A stretch of DNA of 64,000 nucleotides. It comes from Pelargonium tetragonum (lineage: Eukaryota > Streptophyta > Magnoliopsida > Geraniales > Geraniaceae). Of this stretch, positions 54,541 to 64,000 are shown piece by piece. Each line of letters starts with the position of its first letter. The first letter of the stretch is position 1. The DNA is taken from the NCBI GenBank assembly GCA_036897445.1, contig JAYMTL010000060.1, positions 1-64,000 of the forward strand, written 5' to 3'. The notes under the pieces are model-generated. The model saw only the letters and a list, made by a program, of their open reading frames with translations, was not told where the DNA came from and did not search any database. The position numbers were made by a program, and so were the translations under genes.

Positions 54541-55999
54541 GATAGACTGTGAATCAAAAGGGTTCGCCCTCTTTTAATAGGTAAGGTCTCTTCTTCCTTG
54601 TACTGTGAAGCTTATCAATTGGGAAGGGGTATGCCTTGTTTGTACGGGAAGTAATCTCTACTACCGACTCAACCTACAAGTTTAGGAGGTTATATCGGAA
54701 TAGTAATTACAGTAAACAAGGATGATACACCTACTACCACCAACTGAAACTTGCTAACCTAGCTTACGGGTTACTTACTTCCTTCTTTTTGTTTTATCTT
54801 CTTTTTTTATTCGGTTGCATTCTTTGAGCTAGATTCTGTATCTGTATCCCTTGTTTTAGGATTAGAAGGGATTACTTGAGATACCCATACTTGTAAATCT
54901 TATTATATACACGTAGAGGCAACTCTTGCCCAGAAAAACCAAAAATTGCCAAGCCTGATAAAAAACCCCATCTTAATTTAAGACTAAGTATATATCGTTC
55001 TAACCTATTTTTACTCTTTCTTATCCCTTGGTGAGGCTTTGCTATAGTCTTTTTTTTTTAAGGGGCTTCTACAGGTGTCCTTCTTTTTTTAACTAAGTCT
55101 AGGATTTTTTGGGAGTTATCAAGAATCCAGTTAAGAAGGTTATTCTAGGGTTACCTATATATATAAGGAGCTTTCTAGTCTGAGAGAGGTGTACTTTAGA
55201 AGTTTCTTTTTAGTAATTTATCTTGTACTTTTAATAGAATATCCAAGAGAATTCGGACGTAGGGCTCTAAGCAGCTAGGCCCGTAATATGGAGGAAGCTC
55301 TATACTTTTTATAGATTCCTATAAGCTACTTCTTTAGGAAGATTTTCTTGTCATGAAAGGTAATTTGAGGTTTAGGGCTTCTCCTTATTTTATTCCAGGA
55401 ATCCGCTTAAGTTAAGAAAAGCCGAAGTAGATTTCTCGATCGGGCACCCTTTGCTAACTTTATGAAAAACCCGTGGAGTATATTCTCCATGTCATACGAG
55501 CTAATACAAAAAAAAACTTATCTAAAACACAAATTTCAAGATTCTATAAATTGATAGAGTAATTATGCACTTTATTTAGTCTTACGAGTTCTTTCGAGGA
55601 CAAGAGCAAAGTAACGACGCAGACATGAGTATAGACCCCACGCTCCGCCTGACTAAAGCTAATACTAGGAACAATTGTCAACTATGATGCCCCCATCGCT
55701 TTTAAATACAAATACTCGGCAGTTTGTTAAGCAAAGAAAGTCTTGTGGAATTCTTTTGTCCAGTATAGTGGCAGGTGACCCTTTTAATTAAAAGAATAGG
55801 AAGTGAAAGATGAAATATAGATATATAGTTTCGTATTAGTAAGATTCTAGATCGGGTAAGGCAAGCTAGGAGAGCTCGCCCCTTTGTTAGATAGATAAAA
55901 TCTGTAAAAAGGTAAATTTGATAATATATTAAGATGTACTTCTTCACGTAGGGCCGCCCGTGTCTAATACCGGGGCTTCTCTTATATTACACTATAAGA

Positions 56000-57600
56000 C
56001 CTCTTACTAGGAACAATTAAGGAAAGACAACCTTTGTTTAATAAACTTTATAGCTTCTTTCTTTTATACTGCTAGGAGAAACTCTTCGAGATTATAGCTT
56101 ACCTTTTAAAAAAGCAACTTAAGAGTGTTCTAGGCTATTAGTATAAAACCAGCAAAAATTTTGTTTTCTGGAGAAAGTCTTATCGTAGCGAGCTAGGAAA
56201 TTCCTTAGAATTATACAATGAAAAAGGTCCCTGTTTATGATATACATGACATCAATACGATAGGACAGAATCTCTTGTTGAAAGAAAAGTTACGAGTTAA
56301 AAGATAGATTAAAGAGAGCCCCGATAGTCTAGACTAAACTAAAATCTTTTTTTTTAATAATTCTCTTTTTACTTGTCTGAAACTACTAAAAGCAAAACTC
56401 TCGTAAATTGCATTTTAGAGCTTCCCCTTCTCGATTCCGATTTCGACATATCTCCATTTAAATTGAAACGTAGGAAATTTTTTGCAATTGAATGTCTAGT
56501 AATCTAAGAAAGAGCTTTTCACAAACTAATCTCTAAATTCAAGAGTAACCGAAGATATGCCTTTCTATAGATTCTGAAAAGGATACAATATAGCTATGCT
56601 GCTGAACTAACAAAGTTCTTAGTATCTGGTCGAGTATAAAAATAGAATATTATAAGAACTCAGATAGAAACTCTTTGAATATTGAATCAAGGTTATTCAA
56701 TAATATCCTTAAATGCCTTGTAAGTCTAGGGGGTTTGCTTATGCTATCATTTGAGAAAAGTTAGTAGTATAATATAGCAGAGGGTTCCGGATAATTTTTA
56801 TAATGAAGTTACCTATATAGGACTGAGTGAAGGTCTCTAATCTGGTCTGGGTTACACCGGTATACCTTAGAGAAAAGATAAAAGCAGGGGTTGCTCTTAG
56901 CAAAAAAGGGTTCTAATTCAGTTAGATCTACATAATTTATACCAGTCACACATCCATAAAACCGCCTACCTATGTCGGTATGAAATTCCAATTGCAAGAC
57001 ATCTATTCACAATTTATATCCTTTTAGGATCGCATATATAATCAACTGAAGTGACTAAAAAATCCCAGGTAAAAGCCCTACGAGCTCCTACTCTCTAAAA
57101 GGGGGTTATATATAAATGACTTATTGCTGACCTATCCAAAAAAAGATCTATAGCGCAAAGTCTATGAGTTTTTTCTACTAGAACCGGAAAAAAGCTTTCA
57201 AAATTTTAATGCACGACAAAGGCCCTTATTTTACTTGTAGCGTCTTTATTTAGGTTTAACTATTAACTATAACTTAAAGGGTTTATCCTTTGTCTATATA
57301 TAAGATAAGGGGTTTTAGACAGAAAAAAGACAGTTCTAATCCCAAGCTCTATAGGTCAGACCAGGAGACGAGTATCCCCTTCTTTCAAGAACGTTTAGGA
57401 GCAATTTAGTTGAGGAAGCAGTCTAGTAAGGGAACTGCCGGTTAACAAAAAGCCTGCTCTAATTCTAGTATCTATCTAAAGTAAGCAATTCAAATTTATA
57501 CAACAAAAATTGTGGTAAAGAGTTCGAATAGGAAACCACCTAACTTAGTATCGAAACATTAGAAAAGGGAGCCTCTAGGCATACTAGACTTGTTTGAATG
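56000..57600. other. Gene-free spacer
   Basis: AT-rich spacer with the second copy of the 18-bp repeat. A 62-codon minus frame at 56809-56997 has no recognisable motif. Nothing else seen. Confidence 0.55.
56447..56473 (+). repeat. Dispersed repeat with 18-bp exact core, copy 2
   Basis: Partner of 53521-53549, same orientation and about 2.9 kb away. Bases downstream of the core do not match. Confidence 0.65.
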
Positions 57601-58567
57601 AATCTGGATTCCTGTTTTCTTTAGCTTTGACTGCAAAGCCTCTTCTCACACTCTTCCTTCTGGAATTTTTAGGTTTTTACTGAACTGAGCAGGGCTCTCT
57701 TTACAAGGTGGGAAGTCACTAAGTTAAAAGTTACTCTATTTGAAACGGGGTTTTATGAAGAAGTAAAGTATAGAGAATTCCTAGTTTGATTCTTATTTAA
57801 GGGTTGCTCCCAGGTTGACTGTCTTTTTAAGCATAGGTTCGATACATTCCATTAGATAAGTCAGGGTTTCGCCTAAGTTTTTGATAAAGGATAATGAGAA
57901 GTCTAGGTTCTTTCTTTTGGGATATTCCAGTTATAAAGGAAGAGTATAAGTCATTTCGTTTGTACAGATGAATAGGGATCGGGAGTAAGAGTCTGCCCTC
58001 CTTTTTCTTAGTACTCTTTCTCGGAGTTAGGCCCTTCTCAAGAAGTTTCTCATCAGGACTTTAAGGTGACAGTAAAAGGTTTTTCCAAGAGGAGTTAGGG
58101 TGGGAGTCCCTTTTCTATTATCTATTAAGAAATGAGTACAGATTTTTAGTAAGCAAGTCAAAGGTTCTATTTAAAACGGGTAACGAGGAAGCAATTATAA
58201 AGCTCGACTGTCTAAATGAAAGGCAAAAACAGGTTTCTTTTACCTACCGATCTGCATAAGTCTAACCACTAAAAGTTGGGGTCACAAAGGATTCTACTTT
58301 TTGAAATGGGGGCTTAGTCCAGTTATAGAGGACTTTGAAAGTTTAGAAAAAGGATAAGCTTTTGCTTCTATATGAAACAGAAAACTTCTAAAAAAACTTC
58401 TTTGGAGAGCTCGTAAAAAATGTTGTGCAGATTTCAAACCCCAAAAAGTTCATAAGACCTTTTTACTAAATTACTAAAGGAATTGCATCTCGTTTTGAAA
58501 AAAGTACGCGGGCTCTATAGCAAAATAAATAAACGTTTTAACTAACAAATCATATTCAGTTAAAAAA

Positions 58568-58617
58568 GTAGGATTGCCTTATACGGAAAAGTCAAACAAA
58601 TCCAATATAAAAAAAGC
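58568..58617 (+). repeat. Dispersed repeat family R1, partial copy
   Basis: GTAGGATTGCCTTATACGG followed by AAAAGTCAAACAAATCC-ATATAAAA aligns with the first about 50 bases of the R1 copies. The remainder of the element is not recognisable here. Confidence 0.5.
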
Positions 58618-58723
58618 TTTCTTGGAAAGTACTTAGTTTCTCCTGTCAAAGCAGAGCCAAGTCTAGATATAAAGTTCTTTGGTAAGTTGGGGTCTTCAAG
58701 TAGAACTTTTGAGTTTATTAGAT

Positions 58724-58749
58724 TTGGGATTAGAACCTGTCACTTTCTT
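58724..58749. repeat. Duplicated segment R2, copy 1
   Basis: TTGGGATTAGAACCTGT followed by CACTTTCTT. The other copy, 692 bp downstream, is identical over the first 17 bases and matches 24 of 26 overall. Both are preceded by a TTTGA word 15-20 bp upstream. The core resembles the complement of a tRNA T-arm (GGTTCTAATCC), but no tRNA fold is visible. Confidence 0.7.
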
Positions 58750-59415
58750 TTGTCTTAATATGAATATGTCTATGTTTCTCTTTGAAAGTAAAGCATAAGG
58801 GAAGTACTAGAAAATTGGTTGACTATCTTTGTGGAGCAGGCTTCGGGTTGAAGGACATATAAGAATAAACAAAGAGTCTCAGAATCTTAGGTTTCACAGT
58901 CAATCTGGGAGTACCTCTGGACTATACTATAGAGCGATAAACACAGGGAACAAAAGGAATGCGCCTTAAAATACAAAGCCAAAGACTACTAACTACTAAG
59001 ACTTTCTATTCCAATTAATGGAACTAAGACCCCTTATCATTACAGTAACCTGTAGGAGTGTACTATAGAACTCCTAAGACTAGGTATACTACACCAGCTC
59101 AAAGGAACCCTATAACAACAGGAAGAGAAAGAACTCTATAAATGTATGATATTAGCCTAAGAGTCCTAGCTATGATACAGATACAAAAAACTTATAGAAC
59201 AAACAAGTAAGTCAAACCAAAGTGTGTCTTGAGTATACCTACGCGACAGCCAACACTAAAAGGAAAAACAAGGGGCTTTTTTATTACCGAGCACACTAGG
59301 TAAATAAGACAGGGGTTTTTGAGATATTAAGTCATGGGGCTTTGAGTTTCTTAGAATTGAGTAATGCGGTCAATTTTATAATTAGATAGATTGTCTGGTT
59401 TGAACTAAGGTTTGC

Positions 59416-59441
59416 TTGGGATTAGAACCTGTAGCTTTCTT
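59416..59441. repeat. Duplicated segment R2, copy 2
   Basis: TTGGGATTAGAACCTGT followed by AGCTTTCTT, partner of 58724-58749 in the same orientation. Confidence 0.7.
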
Positions 59442-60173
59442 ACACGGTTTAGGTTTTCGTTTCATAAATAAGGAGTAAGCTTATAGATCGATGAAGAAAG
59501 ATATAAGAAGGGGTTTTGCTTAGCTGGAATTAGCAGGAGCTTTTCTAACTAAAGTAGTACTCTAACCGGGTTATGAGCTTTGACTAGAAAGTTTCATTAA
59601 GTAGTTGCTCCTAAATTCCTTGGTTTCCAAAGCTTTCTAAAGCAGGTAGTATAAGAATTCAAAGGCTGCTTTCTGCTTTATTTGCGGTTCCTAGGTTTCG
59701 GGTTAAGTTTTTTTTCAACTAGATTAAAAAATGGCCTTAGATTGGGTTATTTGACCAGTAAATGTAGATTTTTCCTAGTCTTAGATCCAGAGCTTTCCTA
59801 GAATAAATATAAGTTTCAGTAAGAGCTTTTTTTACTAATAACTAATAAAGGTGTTTATACCTCATTTCTCAGGGAGCTTTTTTAGGCAGACAGTTTGATA
59901 GCTAGAGATTCTATTCGAAGGTTCAGTTTCTAATTTTCAAAAAGTAGGGCTTTCACCGCTATACGAAACGAGATAAGAATTTTCTTTTTCTTGCGAGCTG
60001 CAAATCTTGTTTGAAAGGGTTTACGCACGGCTGGGCTACCTTTTTCTAAAAAATAGGGCAGGAAAACCTTTATTTATGTGGGTAAACTCAACTTTATCTT
60101 TGTCAAATTTCTACTATGAGAAAAATCCTCAGGGCACTTTTAACTAATAAAGTGTATCTGGTTCTCAAAAAGG

Positions 60174-60330
60174 GTAGGATTCACCTATACGAAAAGTAAG
60201 AAAATTGTATAAAACACTCAGAAAAGGACCCCTTTTTTAAAGCATAAGCGTAAGTGCTTTTTTGAAAAAGCTTTGATCCCTATAAGAAGTTATAACAAGA
60301 ACTAGAGAATCACTTAGATAGAGTATATAG
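60174..60330 (+). repeat. Dispersed repeat family R1, copy 2
   Basis: It shares GTAGGATTCACCTAT, AAATTGTAT-AAAAC, CTTTGATCCCTATAA and TAACAAGAAC with 54421-54540 in the same order. It is about 37 bp longer, mostly from extra sequence in the middle (about 60225-60265) and before AACAAGAAC. Confidence 0.75.
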
Positions 60331-60366
60331 AGGAGGAAAATGGATTACGCACTAAATGTTCAAGCG

Positions 60367-60404
60367 TTTTTTAGACTAATGGCCTTAGGTTCAAGTCTAA
60401 AAAA
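60367..60404. repeat. 11-bp inverted repeat, 16-nt loop
   Basis: TTTTTTAGACT (60367-60377) pairs exactly with AGTCTAAAAAA (60394-60404). The loop contains GGCCTTAGG. A run of U at the 5' arm and A at the 3' arm would make it, on the minus strand, a stem bounded by A/U; it does not look like a canonical terminator. Confidence 0.65.
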
Positions 60405-60781
60405 ACTATCCTTTACTAATTTCTTCTTTCTTTTTTTGTTTGCTTTCATTTTGAGAATGAGTTGTCAAAACTAAATATTCAAAAGCATTCTTCTAAATTA
60501 CAAAGTTTCACAAAGAATTAGGAATGACTTTTCTTTCTCTTAGTTTTTGCGAGGTATCAATTTCAAGTCAGTAGATCCCTTTCTTTTCATTTCAACTTTT
60601 TAGAAACCATACATATAGGGGATTCTGCCAAATGGAAAAGCCTGCCTATTAAACCCCTTTAAAGTATACTCTTTCTGAAGTAAACCCGGGTTGGAATGTC
60701 TATTAAAATAAAGCCTATCCCGAGTTTCTATATTTTATAAAAAAAAAATTTTACGAATTAAGAAAATCTAACATAGTAATT

Positions 60782-60819
60782 TTAGGAAAGAAATCCTAAT
60801 TTTGATATATATATCAAAA
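60782..60819. repeat. Adjacent hairpin and 20-bp perfect palindrome
   Basis: TTAGGA-AAGAAA-TCCTAA (60782-60799) is followed at once by TTTTGATATATATATCAAAA (60800-60819), a perfect palindrome. The AT content lowers its surprise value, but two dyads back to back stand out. Possible cruciform or protein-binding site; no direct evidence. Confidence 0.7.
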
Positions 60820-61184
60820 CTGGAGAGCTTTTAATAACTTTTTAATCTTATCTTATAAACTTATAAAGTAGTAGGTAGTAAAAATCCGGTATTTGAAATA
60901 CTACGTGCTCTAGATTCTATATACTATATGGAAGACTTAAGCTACAGAAATCCCTAAATATAGGAAGGACAACAACTTCAATATAAAGAAAAACTTAATA
61001 AAGAACACTTGGTTAAGAGGTAGGTTCTTGGATGGCTTGTGTTTCTGCCCTGGAATTTACCTGCTTTCTTTTGGCAAACTTCTTTTCTTTTTCTGAAATT
61101 GCTTCATCATTAGAATCACTTCAATAGAAAAAGGTATTCCGCCTCCTGTATATATACTAGTCAGTTAAGTAGTAAAGTGTACGT

Positions 61185-61256
61185 TAAAGTCTATCTCAGT
61201 TGGTATAGCGTTGTCATACTCACCCGAGGGCCCTAGGTTCAAAGCCCAAGATCCGG
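61185..61256 (+). pseudogene. Decayed tRNA-like sequence 1
   Basis: TATCTCAGTTGGTATAGCG fits a tRNA D-arm/A-box (usual TAGCTCAGTTGGTAGAGC), and GGTTCAAAGCC fits the T-loop/B-box. The distance between them is exactly that of a standard 72-76-nt tRNA. In that register a U sits at position 33. However, the acceptor stem pairs at few positions, the D-stem has two mismatches, the anticodon stem pairs only at its outer three positions, and the T-stem loses two pairs. I read it as the relic of a tRNA and cannot name the amino acid. A chance match to both boxes at correct spacing is possible. Confidence 0.35.
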
Positions 61257-61454
61257 ATATTCTAAGTATTCTAAAGTGTCGAGTTAAGAAATGACTTTGC
61301 AGCTTTTCCTTATTCCCCGCATTCCCAGCCTTATAATGACTCTTCACTTAAAAGAGAGGATCCTTCTTTCTCGTTTTCTTCCACTTTTGCCCGCACAAAG
61401 TAAATTGAAAATTTCTTACCGAGACACTTGAATTTCTCTTTTGATTCTTGTTCT

Positions 61455-61508
61455 TATTTTCTGAGTTGGTAGAGCACGGGCGTCATGCGTGGGTTCGAGT
61501 CGGCTCCT
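61455..61508 (+). pseudogene. Decayed, internally shortened tRNA-like sequence 2
   Basis: CTGAGTTGGTAGAGCACGGG is almost a perfect tRNA D-arm with the first base of the anticodon arm, and GTGGGTTCGAGTC is a classical T-arm left half. The gap between them is about 10 nt shorter than in a real tRNA, and the right half of the T-stem (CGGCT) no longer pairs. It lies only 200 bp from tRNA-like sequence 1 in the same orientation. It looks like a tRNA gene fragment with an internal deletion; identity is uncertain. Confidence 0.4.
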
Positions 61509-61509
61509 T

Positions 61510-62560
61510 ACTGCGGTGCAGAATGGCACTTGCATCCAAAATCTTCCTATAATATAATAGGTAGGGGTTTCCACCTTGTTTTATACTCAAGTCATTCTTT
61601 TTAGAAGCTTCAGTCAAGACGGGGTTCAAAAAATTTCTGGTAGCTTTAATATTTAAGACTTGTGAATCTATGGGTCAAGTAAAAGGGCCCTAAGCTCAAT
61701 TGTAGGATATCTCTTTTTTAGTTTTAAGAAGGCTTTATCAATCCAAGTAGTGGCTGTAAGACCTGGCTAATAAAAGGAATCCCACGCTTAGTCTCGTATA
61801 CTATACTGTAGTTATTCCGTAGGAAAAAAAAAAGTATCAAAAAGAAACGTAACCGAGGGTTTCTTATAGTTCTTGGCTTTGAAAGCTGCCTTTTATAATG
61901 CTAAGACGGGGGTTCCTGAATTGTACTAATATCTATATAAATTAGATAAGATATTACCACCCAGATTTTAGGAGCTTTTTATTGCAAGCCCCTCTCATTA
62001 CGACGTTACGCTAGTATGTCAAGCAGTTCTAATCAAAAGAGTACTTTAAGGTATAAACCGGAATTCTTACTTATTCTGATAGTAGTTCCTATAAAATCAT
62101 CCCCAAAAAACTCTTTGACTCTGTTATAATTATAATAGGAAAAAGCGGCTGCCAAATACACAACGCTGGTATCTCAAGTTTTGTATACAAAGTTTCCTTA
62201 TTAGAATGAAGAATAGACGTAGAGTAGAAAGAAGGAGAGACAAAGGCAGCGCTGAGATAGGACTTTGAGATGAGAGTTCGTAAGTCCTTCCTAAAACCTT
62301 AGACCTTGCCTGAGAAAGCAAAAGAAAGAATTCAGAAAGATTTAGTTTTTAGAGAGACCTTGGAATCAGTATTAGGCAATTCTGGCAATAGAAAATAGAA
62401 CTCTACTCTATTGAGTCAGTTAAGGACTTTCCTTAAGTTCATAATTTTCCTTAGGGGTTTTGCCTATAGGTTTTTCTCCAGAGAACTATAAAGCCAAAGG
62501 CGCTTTGAATTGAGTCTAACCGGGTTATTTTAGTATATATATAAGGGTCTCTCAGAGTTA
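61510..62560. other. Gene-free spacer
   Basis: AT-rich spacer. One 63-codon minus frame (62130-62321) reads Leu/Ser-rich without a known motif. Nothing else seen. Confidence 0.55.
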
Positions 62561-63450
62561 TTAAAGACAGAAAAAGGAAAGTTATCAGATTAGTTAGTAG
62601 CTTGCAGGAGTTCCGAGCGAGTAAGAAAGTAGAAATACCGAATCTTAGTTTTTACCAGAAAGAAGACTTGGAAAGGCAAAATCCCTGAGGTTTTATAAGG
62701 TCTAAAAAGTCGTAGTAATTTAAGCAGTCTCCTGAAAAATATGCTATTAGAAGCCCGGGTCTTATTAAATTAGGAAGACGCAAGCTTTAGAGTTACAAAA
62801 AGGGTCCGTAGGGTAGGTAGTACAAAAGCAAGTATACGGCAGCCGGGTCTATAAGGTATGGAAGGTAAAGTATACTAGTTTTTATATAGTACCTGTAGAC
62901 GCTATAACCCAATATAAGATTCTTATTCTTAGGCAAAGTAGTAGCAATAGTAAGTAGAAGGAGGAGCTTTCTATATTTACTTAGACTGGTTAGGGACTTT
63001 TTCAGGGGAGTAGGGAATTCCTGTTGTAGCTATACATTATTCTATAGTAAGAGTCTTTAGTTTGTATTGTAGTTCTTCTTTGTATCTAAGGTCTCTCTAT
63101 GCCTTTATCGGTAGGGAGGCACTTAGTAGGAGCAGGATAGGATCAATGTGACCGAGTGAAACGTAGAGAAGGAGGTGAATGTAAGATAGTGTATAGAGTC
63201 TACTGACTTCCGTTAAATAACCATCAAGTTCTTATTCTTCTTTATTACTTTCATTACTTACCCGTTTCCTTATAGCTGCTAGGCTTCTTATATGGGCTAT
63301 CCCTGCCTTATAACATATCTTTTTTATAGTCTTGGGGTTGAATGTAGCTAGTTTAGTTACTGTATTATAGGATTATAGGAAGAGATAGGATACTGTATTA
63401 GTTGTAATAACCAGTATAGATTGTACTCTTAGGGGCGGCTGATAGCCTGA
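62560..63450. other. Compositional island, no gene recognised
   Basis: TAGTAG/GGAGTAGG/GTATAG words dominate, resembling the 25, 27 and 41 kb islands. The + strand at about 63250-63312 reads L-S-L-L-T-R-F-L-I-A-A-R-L-L-I-W-A-I-P-A-L before TAA. Around 63347-63430 another frame reads peptide-like but is cut by TAG triplets. No frame reaches 60 codons. Decayed coding-like DNA is possible; no function can be named. Confidence 0.25.
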
Positions 63451-64000
63451 CCGGCAGTCTCTCTTGATTCTTTCTTAAAAAGCAAATAGAAAAAGGATAC
63501 ATTCAATTTGATGATAAACAGGTAACCTAGGGGAACTTACTGGGTACCTAAATAGTAGGTAAAGAACACTCTAGCTAGATAGTTTGGCATTATTCAAGAG
63601 AATATGTCAATCTTTCTTTTTACGAACCCTTTACTGTCAAGTCTTCTATTTCCTTAAGTAGTTGCTATTTAGGTTTTTTGTTTCTTTCCCTGGGTCTAGT
63701 TGTCAGAGAGTTTCAGAAATTACGAGCTACAAAGAAATGAAAGAGGAGTTTCGACTAAGGAGATGCTTTTAGAAAAGACTCTCGAAGTTGGGAGGGCTTC
63801 TCCTTGATTCAATTTAGAGACCCCCTTCTTTTTTGTTTGGAAGTGCTTTTTACAAGGTTTTGCAGTCTCTGATAGTCCAGGTTTACCGCCTTAACTTTTC
63901 AATTTTAGTGGTATGGCAGAGGGGGAAATCTTTATGAATTATTAGATTCTTTTCCCAGTACAGGTAGGAAATCCGAGTTAGAGCGGACCCCTCTATTAGT
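63450..64000. other. Gene-free spacer
   Basis: Spacer with no frame of note, no RNA gene and no repeat recognised. Confidence 0.5.

Larger units (their letters stand above)
52740..54900 (+). other. Repeat-bearing, coding-like island
   Basis: The + strand becomes pyrimidine-rich with ordinary TG/CA content (10 steps in the 60 bases from 54241) and reads in several frames as Leu-rich peptides. It contains three diverged copies of a segment encoding (F/S)(T/S)ELDLL (about 52.9, 53.3 and 54.05 kb), a second shared word TTACTCGCT-TCTTAGGGACC (52994-53014 and 53242-53261), and the segment related to 27.2 kb. No ATG-started frame of convincing length exists. The largest frame is 52783-53082. I take this as a decayed, internally duplicated coding-like region. 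A transcribed repeat array is possible. Confidence 0.35.
57600..60400. other. Repeat-bearing island
   Basis: The texture is richer in GTTT/GGTTC/TAGGTT words than the spacer. It carries the R1 copies at 58568 and 60174 and the duplicated TTGGGATTAGAACCTGT segments. No frame of 60 codons or more is present, so it is not coding as read here. Confidence 0.4.

Noticed and set aside
63240-63430. Membrane protein fragment
   Set aside because: A 20-residue hydrophobic reading is followed by several stops and frame shifts; too short to separate from chance.
1-64000. All frames of 60-122 codons as real genes
   Set aside because: The ones I checked start with TTG or GTG, none has a recognised domain, and lengths fit the chance expectation for six frames of 64 kb at this stop density.
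1-64000. Reassigned stop codons hiding long genes
   Set aside because: I tried reading through TAG and TGA in the islands. Peptide-like runs appear but are soon cut by other stops or frame changes, and no known protein emerges. I could not test all codes exhaustively.
1-64000. CRISPR array, transposon, LTR or viral remnants
   Set aside because: No evenly spaced direct repeats, no paired long terminal repeats, and no polymerase, integrase, transposase or capsid motifs seen in the available frames.

Overview
This 64 kb window appears to be essentially gene-free. I recognise no protein-coding gene, no rRNA, no intact tRNA, no transposase, reverse transcriptase or other mobile-element gene, and no CRISPR array. 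The longest reading frame is 122 codons and starts at TTG. At about 35% G+C (estimated from a few lines) and about 7% stop codons per frame, roughly one stop-free run of that length is expected by chance in six frames of 64 kb. Absence of coding capacity under the standard code is therefore the main result.

Organism: not identifiable from genes. The bulk is AT-rich, with a strong purine-run/pyrimidine-run texture. TG/CA and CG steps both look depleted while TA is not, which argues against CpG-methylated nuclear DNA, where CG loss creates TG/CA. There are also scattered decayed tRNA-like pieces. The best guess is hypertrophied intergenic DNA of an expanded plant or algal organelle genome, held weakly. 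An unusual protist genome, or a machine-generated sequence, cannot be excluded from the text alone.

Layout: a poly-A/poly-G tract lies at 45-76 and a strong hairpin at 362-420. Most of the window (about 0.4-4.5, 6.3-10.2, 11.3-25, 27.5-39.8, 41.3-52.7 and 55-57.6 kb) is monotonous spacer full of short GG-N2-4-CC dyads flanked by A-runs and T-runs. Interspersed are islands of different texture (about 4.55-6.3, 10.2-11.3, 25.0-25.7, 27.0-27.5, 39.8-41.35, 43.1-43.7, 52.7-54.9, 57.6-60.4 and 62.6-63.4 kb). These have a more protein-like word structure and, where counted, normal TG/CA. Two of them (27.2 and 54.3 kb) share a diverged segment that reads as a similar hydrophobic peptide.

The 52.7-61.5 kb stretch is the most structured. 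It holds three diverged copies of a segment reading (F/S)(T/S)ELDLL, a dispersed repeat with copies near 54.4, 58.6 and 60.2 kb, a second duplicated segment at 58.7 and 59.4 kb, an 18-bp exact repeat at 53.5 and 56.5 kb, several hairpins or palindromes, and two decayed tRNA-like sequences at 61.2 and 61.5 kb. No set of genes working together can be described.
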